A DNA stretch of 9,595 nt from positions 1 through 9,595 of the forward strand of contig CAUZFZ010000265.1 in NCBI GenBank assembly GCA_963579025.1, written 5' to 3'. This document shows, one piece after another, positions 1 to 8,158 of the stretch. The translations under genes and the position numbers were made by a program. The notes under the pieces are model-generated. The model was not told the origin of the DNA. It ran no database searches and saw only the letters and a program-made list of their open reading frames with translations. The stretch comes from CAUZFZ01 sp963579025 (GTDB lineage: Bacteria; Planctomycetota; Planctomycetia; Planctomycetales; Planctomycetaceae). The number at the start of each line of letters is the position of its first letter. Position 1 is the stretch's first letter.

Positions 1-43
1 GGCCCCCCCCCCGCGACGGCACCCGGCGACCATAATGCATCAC

Positions 44-50
44 GAAAGGA
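44..50 (+). promoter_or_regulatory. Ribosome binding site of the DUF1592-type gene
   Basis: GAAAGGA lies six bases before the ATG at 57. It supports that start over the out-of-frame ATG at 53. It stands out because the other genes in the window have weak or no Shine-Dalgarno sequence. Confidence 0.6.
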
Positions 51-56
51 CAATGC

Positions 57-2420
57 ATGAAACTTCTTTGCCTGGCTACGGTCCTCGTCATGTTAGACGC
101 GACACCACGCGCTGTGGCCGATGAAACGGATGCCCACGCCGCCCTGAACGACTTCCGTCAGAAGATGGAACCGTTTCTCAAGCGGCATTGTTTGGAGTGC
201 CATGGCGGTGACGAGCCGGAAGGCGAGTTTTCGTTGGTTGAACTCGGCTACGATCTTTCCGCCAGTCGCGACATTGCCAGTCAATGGCACAAGGTGTCGG
301 AGAGGCTGATTCTCGGCGAGATGCCGCCGGAGGATGAGCCACGACCGAAGCAGAACGAACTGGACGCGGTGATCGAGCGCGTTCACTCGGAACTGCAACG
401 TGCGGTCAAAACCCTGCGACGCAAGGGTGGCAACGAAGTTGTTTTTCGGCGACTCAACAAACGCCACTTCAACCACACGATTCACGATCTGTTCGGGCTC
501 GAAGGCGATTTCGCGTCCAGCTTTCCGGACGACGCCGTCGAACACGGGTTTAATAACATTGGCAGCGGCCTGGTTCTTTCGGCGAGCCAGCTTCAGAGTT
601 ACATGAAGATTGCCGACGTCATTCTGAGCAAAGCGATCGTGACGGGGGATCGATCGCGGACGGACAGCGCTTCATTCACGTTGAATGACGTCAAGCCGGA
701 GTTCCGTCGACTCCTCCGGTCGAAGCACGACGGTGACGGCGTCATCGTCATGCGCTACGGCTACCCCAAGCTCCGTGGCAACGTCGCACCGATCGACGGA
801 AAGTACCGATTGCGTGTGACGGCGTACGCTGTTCGCAACAAGGGCCAGCGTCTGCGGCTGGAAATACAACACGGGACGTTCCGAAACCGATCCCTCGTTC
901 CACCGTTGGACGGTCAGCTCGAAGTCGTCGATGACAAACCGCAGACCTTCGAGTTTGTTGCCTCTCTCAAGCGACGCGATGTCTTCGCGCTGTACCCTCC
1001 CGAGCTGACGAATTGGATGCGTGCAGGAGACGTCGCAGCCTATGACGGCCCCGGCATCGCCATCAGGAAGATCGAGTTCGAAGGACCTCTGTTTGATACA
1101 TGGCCGCCGAAGAGTCATCGCGTCATCTTTGGCGATTCCATCAAGGGCGATCACTCGGACAATGAAGTCGTAGAGATTCTCCGACGTTTTGCTACCAGCG
1201 CGTTTCGTCGTCCGGCGCCGGAGCGTGAGGTGCAGGCTTATTTCACTTTCTACCAGCAGGCTCGCCGCGATGGGGATGAATGTCTGACCGCGCTGAAGCA
1301 CAGCTTGAAGGCAATCCTCTGCTCACCTCGATTCCTCTACCTGTACGAGGAACCGGGCCGGCTCGACGACTTCGCATTGGCTTCGCGGCTGTCGTATTTT
1401 CTATGGTGCGGCCCGCCCGACGATGAACTCCTGCGTCTGGCTGAGCGGAAGCAGCTTTCGCAGCCGAACGTGCTCAAGCGGCAGATAGCCCGAATGGTTG
1501 CCGATCCCAGGGTTAACCGTTTCGTCAACGATTTCGTCGGCCAGTGGCTGAGTGTCGATCAGGTCGGCGAAATGCAGCCCGACACACGATTGTATCCGGA
1601 ATACGACGCCTTCCTCGAACGGTCCATGCGTGAAGAGACTCAACGCTTCTTCCGGGAAGTGCTGGTGAACAATCTGAGCATCGACAAGTTTATTGATTCG
1701 GACTTCGCCATGCTCAACGACCGCCTGGCGAAACACTACAGCATTTCCGGCGTCGATGGCGGTGAGATCCGCCGAGTCAAACTGCCGGCCGACAGCCATC
1801 GCGGCGGACTGTTGACACACGCGAGCATCCTGATGGTTACTTCCAATGGAACGACGACGTCTCCGGTCGTCCGCGGTGTCTGGATGCTGGAAAACATCCT
1901 CGGCCAGCCATCCCTGCCCCCGCCGCCGATCAGCACGGACATTGAACCGGACATTCGCGGAGCCAGCACGATCAAGGAACAACTGGCAAAACACCGCACC
2001 ATCGCACAGTGCAACGTCTGCCATCGAAAAAACGATCCCTACGGATTAGCGCTCGAAAGCTTCGACGTGGTTGGCGGCTGGAGAGAGCATTACCGCAACA
2101 TCAAACCTGGCGCGAAGCCGTCCGCCAGCAGGCGATTCGGCCTGTATGTCCAGGGGCCGAAGGTCGAGTCGTTCGGCACCGCGCCGAACTTCGGCCAATT
2201 CGATGGCTTCGAATCGTTCCGCAAATTGCTGATGAAGAACAAACACCTGGTGGCTCGCTGCGTCACCGAAAAACTGATGACCTACGCGCTCGGACGCGGA
2301 CTCGATATCGCCGACGAAGAAACCATTGATTCGATCACAGACCACCTTGCCCAGACGGATTACGGACTGCAGACGCTCGTCGAACAGATCATCCTCAGTC
2401 GTGAGTTTCAGACGAATTGA
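57..2420 (+). CDS. Secreted DUF1592/DUF1588-type planctomycete protein with c-type heme motifs
   Basis: 787 aa. A short hydrophobic N-terminus (about residues 1-21, ending AVA) looks like a Sec signal peptide. Residues 30-100 resemble a cytochrome-c-like module with one heme-binding CLECH motif (45-49) and a distal MPPED (89-93) that could supply a Met ligand. The following segments match the family order: DUF1587-like (about 128-190, RRLNKRHFNHTIHDLFGL), a beta-rich probable carbohydrate-binding insert (about 205-350), DUF1595-like (about 367-430), DUF1592-like (about 432-560), DUF1588-like (about 580-680) with a second heme motif CNVCH (652-656), and DUF1585-like (about 717-787). The ATG at 57 follows a good ribosome site, GAAAGGA (44-50), six bases upstream. 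The family is abundant in planctomycetes, almost always beside a DUF1552 gene as here; its biochemical role is not settled. A periplasmic redox or polysaccharide-linked function is inference. Family call is strong, function weak. Confidence 0.93.
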   Translation: MKLLCLATVLVMLDATPRAVADETDAHAALNDFRQKMEPFLKRHCLECHGGDEPEGEFSLVELGYDLSASRDIASQWHKVSERLILGEMPPEDEPRPKQNELDAVIERVHSELQRAVKTLRRKGGNEVVFRRLNKRHFNHTIHDLFGLEGDFASSFPDDAVEHGFNNIGSGLVLSASQLQSYMKIADVILSKAIVTGDRSRTDSASFTLNDVKPEFRRLLRSKHDGDGVIVMRYGYPKLRGNVAPIDGKYRLRVTAYAVRNKGQRLRLEIQHGTFRNRSLVPPLDGQLEVVDDKPQTFEFVASLKRRDVFALYPPELTNWMRAGDVAAYDGPGIAIRKIEFEGPLFDTWPPKSHRVIFGDSIKGDHSDNEVVEILRRFATSAFRRPAPEREVQAYFTFYQQARRDGDECLTALKHSLKAILCSPRFLYLYEEPGRLDDFALASRLSYFLWCGPPDDELLRLAERKQLSQPNVLKRQIARMVADPRVNRFVNDFVGQWLSVDQVGEMQPDTRLYPEYDAFLERSMREETQRFFREVLVNNLSIDKFIDSDFAMLNDRLAKHYSISGVDGGEIRRVKLPADSHRGGLLTHASILMVTSNGTTTSPVVRGVWMLENILGQPSLPPPPISTDIEPDIRGASTIKEQLAKHRTIAQCNVCHRKNDPYGLALESFDVVGGWREHYRNIKPGAKPSASRRFGLYVQGPKVESFGTAPNFGQFDGFESFRKLLMKNKHLVARCVTEKLMTYALGRGLDIADEETIDSITDHLAQTDYGLQTLVEQIILSREFQTN

Positions 2421-2469
2421 TCTGGGGACAATGAAGTCGTAGGACGTATTTACAACGCGAGAAAAAACT

Positions 2470-3732
2470 ATGAGCAGATCCTTTTCACTCGATCGCAGAA
2501 CACTTCTCAAGAGTGCCGGCGTGGCCGTCGCACTTCCCTGGCTGGAATCGATGGGAACGTCAGCCTGCGGCGCTACAGGAGAGACCGGCGGCGAGCCGCG
2601 ACGCATCGTGCTGATCAACCTGGGGCTGGGTCTGTACTCTCCGGCGCTCTATCCGCAACAGGCTGGCAAGGACTTCGAAGCTTCTGAGTACCTGAAAATA
2701 CTCGGCCAGTTCCGTGACGATTACACGGTCATTTCTGGACTCTCTCATCCGGGTGTGGTGGGTGGACACGCCACCGAGTCGCGCATCTTCAACGGCACTC
2801 CCAGCATTCGAAAAATGGGCATTTCTCTCGACCAGTACGCAGCGAAGTTCCTGGGAGAATTCACCCGCTTCGACACGTTGCCTCTCTGCATGAGGAGTGC
2901 GAATCATTCCTGGTCAGCCGACGGAAGTCCCATTCCCGCCGAGTCCAGCATGTCGGCCGCGTTCCAGCAGCTGTTCGCCAGCGAAGGCCCAGCCGGCCAG
3001 GCAGCCGCCAGACGGGCGATCGACCGCTCGAACAGCATTCTCGATCTGATCAACGGCCAGACGAAACGGCTGGTACCACAGATCAGCAAAGCGGACCGCG
3101 TGAAGATGGACGAATTCTCGACGTCGGTCCGTGAGGTCGAGCGGCGTCTGGCGAAGTCGGAATTGTGGCTCGACACACCGAAACCGTCCGTCGATGCCGA
3201 TCCGCCAGTCGATCCCGCATCGCGCGCCGAATTCATCACACGAATGCAGAACCTGTTCGATATCGCCTACCTGTCGCTGAAGACGGACTCGACTCGCATC
3301 ATCACGTTCAACATCTTCGAACAGAATTCCGTAAACGTCGAGGGCGTCACCAACGCCTACCACGGCCTGTCCCACCACGGCAAGGACGCGACAAACATTG
3401 CTCAACTCAAGCTCATCGAAACCGCAATTATCGAGCAACTGCAGAGCTTCCTCAGCCGCCTCAAACAGACACAGGAAGACGACGCAACGCTGCTCGATCG
3501 AACCACGGTCCTGCTGACCAGCAATCTCGGCAACGCATCAAATCACTCGAACAGAAGCCTGCCCGTGCTGTTAGCCGGCGGCCACTTCAAACACGGCCAG
3601 CATCTGGCATTCGATCCGCCGGACACTACGCCGCTGTGCAACGTCTTCGTCTCGATGCTGCAGCAACTGGGAATCGAAACCGACTCATTCGGCACGTCGA
3701 CTGGCACGCTCGATGATCTTGAGTGGTCCTGA
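2470..3732 (+). CDS. Tat-exported DUF1552 family protein
   Basis: 420 aa. The N-terminus carries a twin-arginine signal: LDRRTLLKSAG (residues 8-18), then a hydrophobic stretch VAVALPWLESM. The mature part shows features typical of DUF1552 proteins: an early INLGLGLYSPALYP strand (49-62), LSHPGVVGGHATESRIFNGT (91-110), a central helical region, YHGLSHHGKD (297-306), SNLGNASNHSNRSLPVLLAGG (351-371) and the C-terminal FGTSTGTLDDLEW (407-419). Length is normal for the family. The several His/Asp/Asn motifs resemble the metal-site layout of alkaline-phosphatase/sulfatase-like DUF1501 proteins, but no activity is established and I assign none. It starts 49 bp after the DUF1592-type gene and ends 40 bp before a terminator, so the two are probably co-transcribed. 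The bases before the ATG (GCGAGAAAAAACT) give only a weak ribosome site. Family confidence is high; function unknown. Confidence 0.93.
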   Translation: MSRSFSLDRRTLLKSAGVAVALPWLESMGTSACGATGETGGEPRRIVLINLGLGLYSPALYPQQAGKDFEASEYLKILGQFRDDYTVISGLSHPGVVGGHATESRIFNGTPSIRKMGISLDQYAAKFLGEFTRFDTLPLCMRSANHSWSADGSPIPAESSMSAAFQQLFASEGPAGQAAARRAIDRSNSILDLINGQTKRLVPQISKADRVKMDEFSTSVREVERRLAKSELWLDTPKPSVDADPPVDPASRAEFITRMQNLFDIAYLSLKTDSTRIITFNIFEQNSVNVEGVTNAYHGLSHHGKDATNIAQLKLIETAIIEQLQSFLSRLKQTQEDDATLLDRTTVLLTSNLGNASNHSNRSLPVLLAGGHFKHGQHLAFDPPDTTPLCNVFVSMLQQLGIETDSFGTSTGTLDDLEWS

Positions 3733-3739
3733 GTCTTCC

Positions 3740-3771
3740 CTGCCGAAGGTGGCACTTCCGCCATTTGGCAG
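3740..3771 (+). other. Hairpin preceding the terminator
   Basis: CTGCC (3740-3744) pairs with GGCAG (3767-3771). Inside it GGTGGC (3748-3753) pairs with GCCATT (3760-3765), using two G-T wobbles, around a 6-nt loop. It begins 8 bp after the DUF1552 stop codon and ends one base before the second hairpin at 3772. It may protect the transcript 3' end or add to termination; it has no T-run of its own. Confidence 0.4.
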
Positions 3772-3798
3772 CCGAGGTCGTGAGGCTTCGGTTTTCTT
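3772..3798 (+). terminator. Intrinsic (rho-independent) terminator of the DUF1592/DUF1552 operon
   Basis: CCGAGGTC (3772-3779) and GGCTTCGG (3784-3791) form an 8-bp stem with two wobble pairs, closed by a GTGA tetraloop of the GNRA type, followed directly by TTTTCTT (3792-3798). It lies 40 bp after the DUF1552 stop and points away from that gene. I see no equivalent T-tract for the convergent minus-strand gene ending at 3912. Confidence 0.7.
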
Positions 3799-3911
3799 GC
3801 CGTCGCGGTAGGGACGCCGGTTCAGGGACGCCGAAGTCATGCGTTCGTCTGGAAGAACTGCCTGCAGATTGCTCGTGGAAATCGCATGCTGCGTGCTTTT
3901 TCTGCAATCGA

Positions 3912-6653
3912 TCACTCGACAACAATCTCGTCGACGAACAGCCATGAGGGATTTCCGGCCGCAGGATGCCAGGCAGGCAGGACGCCCGGTGACTCGGCAC
4001 GGAACTTGACGTAACGAGCGTGGTTGCTGGCGTTGTTCTGATTTGTTGTGAGCTTGAGGACACGGTGCTTGACCGACAGGCCTTTCGAATCGCGCTCTAT
4101 CGGTTCGTCGATGACATTTGCCGCCAGCAGGCGAAATGATTTGCCGTCGTTGGAGACCAGAAGCTCGACTCGGCGTGGTTGCACCATGCCGTTGGCGACC
4201 GATTGCAGAAAACGCACGCTCACCGATCGCAGTGCCGTTTCGCGACGGAGATCGATCGTGACTTCAAGATCGCTGCCGCGAAAGCCCATCCACTCGAGAC
4301 GTAAATCTTTCTCCTCGCCCAGCAGGCCGTCGGTGAGACCGGCGACACCCGCGGCAGGGTGTCGTGGATGAGGCTCGATGTTTGCGTGAACCGGTTTTCC
4401 CCGTGCGAGGTGGTCAATCTCTTTCGGGGCGGCTTGACGCATGATGCTCACAGCGCGGTCGATCTCCATCGACTTTCGATATTTCTCGAAGTGTTCGCCG
4501 ATCGAACTCGTGGAGGTGAAATCCCACAGTGAACTTTTCTTTTCACGCATCGCCATTGCCGCAACGATGTGCGACTGCACCCAGCCGGTCTCGCTCGACC
4601 ATGCCCCCCAACCGCTGTCGCCGTTGCCGCCCCAGTAGTCCCACTTTTTGAAATCGAAGGCACGAAACCAGCCGCCGTCGAGTGTGGGATGGCTTTTCGA
4701 TCGCACCTGAATGCGAGTCAAAAACTCGGCAACCTTGTCAGCCGCCTGCGAATAGACTGGATCGCCGGTAGCTGTGGCGGCCTCGACAAGACCGAGAAAC
4801 GCCGGCGGCATGGAATAGAAGACATCGGCGCACGGATCGCCATCGGCGTGAAGGATGGACACTTCGCCCGTTCCGTAGTCCTCGTTGCGTTGGTGCGATT
4901 TGGCTCGCAGTTGTTCCTGAATAGCGCCGGAGTCATCCTGCCGAGCGAGCATGTCATCCGTGACGCGGCGGAGCCATCGACGGTGCTCGGGAGTGTCATC
5001 GACTCGCACCAACCAGGCCAAAGGCAGGAGAATCCTGCCGCGTTCCATTTGCATCTCGTTGAGCGCATAACCCCAACCGTCTGGATAGCGTTCCATCGTC
5101 ATCCGTAGAGCATTGCGTGCCTGTTCGAGTAGCGGTTGGTAGTCGGTTTTGTCGTATAGCCAGAGGTAGCACGCCCACGCCCAGGCTTCGCGTTGCGGCC
5201 ATGGAGCGATGCTGCGGCGAGCGGCAAAGTATTCCCAACCGTGCTCGTTGAGCGACCGAGTACTGAGCGGCATACCGTCGCGAAAACCCAGCGGACCGGT
5301 GGTGCGGAAGTTTGCCAGGATGCTCGTCAGAATCCGCTCATTCCAGCGAGAGTTGTCGAGAGCGGCAGCCGTCGTGAAACTGCCGATGATTGCTTTCGAT
5401 CCATCGTTGCCCCAGAAACTGTCGGGACCGGATCGATAGGAATACCAACCCAACAGTCCGTAGGCCGGGCTATCCGGATCGCTGCGATACAGGTCCGAAT
5501 CGAAGTAGACAAAGTTCATGAGACTTGCCGCCACCTTCTGCTGAGCAAGATCGTTGTGCAGGTGGCCGCCGAGCGCGAAGGCCATCGCCGATTCCGCATT
5601 GCAGTCGCCGCGCAAGAGCCAGCGCATCGGTTGGCTGCCATTGGTGGAGATTTTGGAAATGTGCCCTTCAAGAATGCCATGACGGCCATCGCCGCGTGGC
5701 AGTCCGGTTCGACGGAGCGGATCGGACGGACCGAACGTGTCGTTCGACGGTTCGGCCAGGTCTGCACTCCACGATTCTCCGACGAGGAAACTGTCAAACC
5801 ACTTCACGCCGCGTTTCAGCGCCCTGGCTTCTTCGTTGGGCGGTAGGGGCGTGTCGAGGTCATAGGACGGTCGAACTGTCGCTTTCCATTGCAGTGGCGG
5901 CACGTTGGCTCCCGGAGAAAGCCAACTGAGAATCGAGTGCCATACCGTTGCCCAGTCGTCACCAGGTGCATATCGAGCCGACACGAACTGACTGAGTTTG
6001 GTCGTCGCGACCAGGACTGCCCTGTGGTCGGCGTCGTACTCAAACAGCAGTGGCCAGCTTTCTTCAGTAATTCCGTAGACTGCCGAGTCGTAGCCAGCAA
6101 CGCGCGACGACACTAAATGCGCAGGTGAGTTTTTCAACGTGACCGGTAAGAAGTGGCAGTCGTTGATTTGCAGAATCCTGAGTTTCTCCAGATCGCGGCC
6201 GAAAAAATCGCTCGCGACCACGGTTCTCTCCCACTGCGGTTGCCGCGACTTGCCGAACTCCAGGCCGTTGATCGGCGAGGTCGGATATTCAATGTACAAT
6301 CGCAACTTCTTTTTTAGCGCTTCATCCAACACCGTTGCGGTGATGTCGGTGGTCTTGTCGGGGTATCCGTCAGCCAGAATCAACACACCACCACCTTCAG
6401 GTGCTGCCCGCACCGCTTCGCTGGCGGTGGCGTGACGGGGATGACTGCTGCCACCGGCCGTCATTACTCTGTAGAGATCGTTGTCCGCGCGACAGGCGAA
6501 GTGCAGATTCAGCGCCGGTTGTGTCAGCACGAGGGCAGAATCTTTGTCGTCCGCGGAAGTCGCTGACGGAAAAAGCAACAGAGCGGCTACGGTCGCTACG
6601 ATTGCGGTGAATACAAGTGCGTCGTATTTTGAATCGCTTCTCATTTTTTCCAT
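3912..6653 (-). CDS. Large secreted probable carbohydrate-active protein with C-terminal discoidin-like domain
   Basis: 913 aa. The N-terminus (KYDALVFTAIVATVAALLLFPSATSA, about residues 9-34) is a signal peptide or anchor. Residues about 40-250 look like an alpha/beta, glutamine-amidotransferase-fold domain as in ThuA or beta-galactosidase trimerisation domains (GGGVLILADGYPD, then FEYDADHRAVLVATTKLSQF). Residues about 270-720 are helix-rich with many aromatics and conserved-looking stretches (WPQREAWAWACYLWLYDKTDY; DGGWFRAFDFKKWDYWGGNG; SSETGWVQSHIVAAM), suggesting an (alpha/alpha)-toroid like six-hairpin glycosidases or polysaccharide lyases. Residues about 748-913 resemble an F5/8-type C (discoidin-like) sugar-binding domain (LTDGLL, RRVELLVSNDGKSF, YVKFRAESPG, WLFVDEIVV). 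I cannot name a family or catalytic residues. A second ATG three codons in (6644) is better placed behind GGAAAAA and may be the true start. The gene follows the beta-propeller gene on the same strand and converges on the DUF1552 gene. Confidence 0.88.
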   Translation of the reverse strand: MEKMRSDSKYDALVFTAIVATVAALLLFPSATSADDKDSALVLTQPALNLHFACRADNDLYRVMTAGGSSHPRHATASEAVRAAPEGGGVLILADGYPDKTTDITATVLDEALKKKLRLYIEYPTSPINGLEFGKSRQPQWERTVVASDFFGRDLEKLRILQINDCHFLPVTLKNSPAHLVSSRVAGYDSAVYGITEESWPLLFEYDADHRAVLVATTKLSQFVSARYAPGDDWATVWHSILSWLSPGANVPPLQWKATVRPSYDLDTPLPPNEEARALKRGVKWFDSFLVGESWSADLAEPSNDTFGPSDPLRRTGLPRGDGRHGILEGHISKISTNGSQPMRWLLRGDCNAESAMAFALGGHLHNDLAQQKVAASLMNFVYFDSDLYRSDPDSPAYGLLGWYSYRSGPDSFWGNDGSKAIIGSFTTAAALDNSRWNERILTSILANFRTTGPLGFRDGMPLSTRSLNEHGWEYFAARRSIAPWPQREAWAWACYLWLYDKTDYQPLLEQARNALRMTMERYPDGWGYALNEMQMERGRILLPLAWLVRVDDTPEHRRWLRRVTDDMLARQDDSGAIQEQLRAKSHQRNEDYGTGEVSILHADGDPCADVFYSMPPAFLGLVEAATATGDPVYSQAADKVAEFLTRIQVRSKSHPTLDGGWFRAFDFKKWDYWGGNGDSGWGAWSSETGWVQSHIVAAMAMREKKSSLWDFTSTSSIGEHFEKYRKSMEIDRAVSIMRQAAPKEIDHLARGKPVHANIEPHPRHPAAGVAGLTDGLLGEEKDLRLEWMGFRGSDLEVTIDLRRETALRSVSVRFLQSVANGMVQPRRVELLVSNDGKSFRLLAANVIDEPIERDSKGLSVKHRVLKLTTNQNNASNHARYVKFRAESPGVLPAWHPAAGNPSWLFVDEIVVE

Positions 6654-6659
6654 TCACTC

Positions 6660-6672
6660 GCGCCACTGGCGC
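6660..6672. other. Short inverted repeat just upstream of the 913-aa gene
   Basis: GCGCC (6660-6664) and GGCGC (6668-6672) form a perfect 5-bp arm pair with a 3-nt loop, only 6 bp before the annotated start of the minus-strand gene. In the mRNA it would sit where a ribosome binding site is expected. It could affect initiation or be chance. Confidence 0.25.
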
Positions 6673-6764
6673 AGTCAGTCCATGCTGGGTGTCTGAATGA
6701 TGCGTTGCTGTCTATATTTCTTGTTGAATCCGGGACCGAGTAGCAGCATCGACTTTGCCGTTTG

Positions 6765-6787
6765 ACTGGACCGGTGACTCGGCCAGT
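6765..6787. other. Hairpin in the gap between the beta-propeller and 913-aa genes
   Basis: ACTGG (6765-6769) pairs with CCAGT (6783-6787) and CCG (6771-6773) with CGG (6780-6782), with one bulged A and a 6-nt loop. It lies 49 bp past the stop of the beta-propeller gene, in the 182-bp gap before the next gene on that strand. Neither strand has a T-run after it, so it is not a clear intrinsic terminator. It could be a processing or stability element, or chance. Confidence 0.25.
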
Positions 6788-6835
6788 ATCCGACAGGTTG
6801 AATCGGAAGCCGACACGATGCCAGCCAGCGGCGGC

Positions 6836-8158
6836 TCATTTCGCTACCAGTGAAACGCAGACGATTTCCTGATCGTTGCGGGCGAAGACGCATTTGTCGG
6901 CATACGCCGGGTGACTCCACACGACACTGCGGCCCAGACCGACCCCGACCGGATCCAGCAGCTTGGTTCGGCTGATTTCTTCGTAGCTTTCCGGCGAAAG
7001 TCTGGCAATCACCAGATCGCCGTTCTCGCCGAAGATGAAGAAGCGATCCCCGTTTCTGGTCACGAACGTGGCTCCTTCGTTCGGGCCGCGATTCTCGTTG
7101 TCCTTCCCGTTCACGGGCCTGGAAGTGCCCCACAGACGCTCGCCCGTCGCGACGCGCATGGCTCGGAAAATCCCATTGCCGTCAATGCCGTAGGCGATAC
7201 CGTCCTCAACGAACGGTGTGCCGCTCACCGGAGCCAGCCCGGTGGTACGTGAACCCTGCCATGCCTTAGTGACCGATGGTTTCGACGCGTCGAGCTTCAG
7301 CCCCAGAGACCTGCCTCTGTGGCCACCGGCAAAAAGGAAGTCGCCCGCCTTTCGCGGAGCCATGATCGCCATGGAAAAAGACGTGGCCAACGGCTCGGAC
7401 CAGTAGAGGCTTCCGGTCTCGGGATTCAGGCTGTTGATGCTCTTCCCGTGAAAAATGAGCAGTTGCGTGACGCCGCCCGCCTTGATCAGAGTCGGAGGAC
7501 TGTAGCCAATTTCCGGCGTGTTGAGTGCTGCCCACACCTCTTTGCCCGTCTCTTTATTGAGCGCCACGACCGCAGTGTTTTCGCCGCCCGCCATGCAGAT
7601 CAGCAGGTTTCTGTAGACGAGCGGATGGCCCGCGTAACCCCACAACGGCAGCGGTGCGTCGTAGGTCTGCGGCAGGTTCTTCGACCAGACGACGCCTCCT
7701 GTCGCTGCGTTGAGACAGACCAGGTCGCCCATAGCACCGAGCGTATACACTCGGCCGCCTTCCACTGTGGGTGTGCATCGCGGCCCGGCGGGATAACTGA
7801 TCGTGTAGTTGCAGTCGTATTCGTGCTTCCAGACTTCGTCCCCGGTCTTCACGTCGAGACAGAGCACGCGCTCTCTGCCTTGGAGATCGTTTCGCTTCGT
7901 CGGCTTTGGTCTGTCGTCACCGGACGACTTCAAGTAGTCCGTCACGTACACCCGGCCATCGGCGACCGCTGGTCCGGCAAACCCACCACTGACCTGCTTC
8001 CGCCAGAGGAAATCCGGCCCGCCCTCGGGAAACTTCTCGATGATGCCTGTTTCGGTCCAGTCGTCGTCGCGATTGAGGCCCATCCATTGCGGCCAGTCAG
8101 CCGCGGAAACAAGACTCGTTGAGAGAATTATTCCGAAGTAGAAACACATGCGTGTCAT
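6836..8158 (-). CDS. Secreted PQQ-type beta-propeller repeat protein
   Basis: 440 aa. Residues about 1-19 (CFYFGIILSTSLVSA) form a Sec signal peptide. The mature protein opens with DWPQWMGLNRDDDWTETG (21-38), the usual start of planctomycete PQQ-like or pyrrolo-quinoline-quinone repeat proteins (WPQWRGPNRDG type). At least five blade signatures of the form LD-x-TG-x-x-W are visible: LCLDVKTGDEVW (99-110), VCLNAATGGVVW (147-158), VALNKETGKEVW (198-209), NSLNPETGSLYW (242-253) and RAMRVATGERLW (332-343). Such proteins fold as BamB-like propellers; most lack dehydrogenase catalytic residues and act in binding or scaffolding, so no enzymatic role is assigned. A second ATG lies at codon 4. No Shine-Dalgarno sequence precedes the start. 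It reads towards the 913-aa gene 182 bp downstream, so co-transcription is possible. Confidence 0.92.
   Translation of the reverse strand: MTRMCFYFGIILSTSLVSAADWPQWMGLNRDDDWTETGIIEKFPEGGPDFLWRKQVSGGFAGPAVADGRVYVTDYLKSSGDDRPKPTKRNDLQGRERVLCLDVKTGDEVWKHEYDCNYTISYPAGPRCTPTVEGGRVYTLGAMGDLVCLNAATGGVVWSKNLPQTYDAPLPLWGYAGHPLVYRNLLICMAGGENTAVVALNKETGKEVWAALNTPEIGYSPPTLIKAGGVTQLLIFHGKSINSLNPETGSLYWSEPLATSFSMAIMAPRKAGDFLFAGGHRGRSLGLKLDASKPSVTKAWQGSRTTGLAPVSGTPFVEDGIAYGIDGNGIFRAMRVATGERLWGTSRPVNGKDNENRGPNEGATFVTRNGDRFFIFGENGDLVIARLSPESYEEISRTKLLDPVGVGLGRSVVWSHPAYADKCVFARNDQEIVCVSLVAK

Noticed and set aside
1401..2024. Minus-strand open frame of 207 codons
   Set aside because: It is antisense to the DUF1592/DUF1588-type segments of the first gene and looks like a codon-bias shadow.
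5193..5846. Plus-strand open frame of 217 codons
   Set aside because: It lies wholly antisense inside the 913-aa gene, whose protein has clear domain-like features; this frame does not.
6765..6787. Intrinsic terminator for the beta-propeller gene
   Set aside because: The hairpin is plausible but is not followed by a T-run on the minus strand, so it is listed only as an unassigned hairpin.
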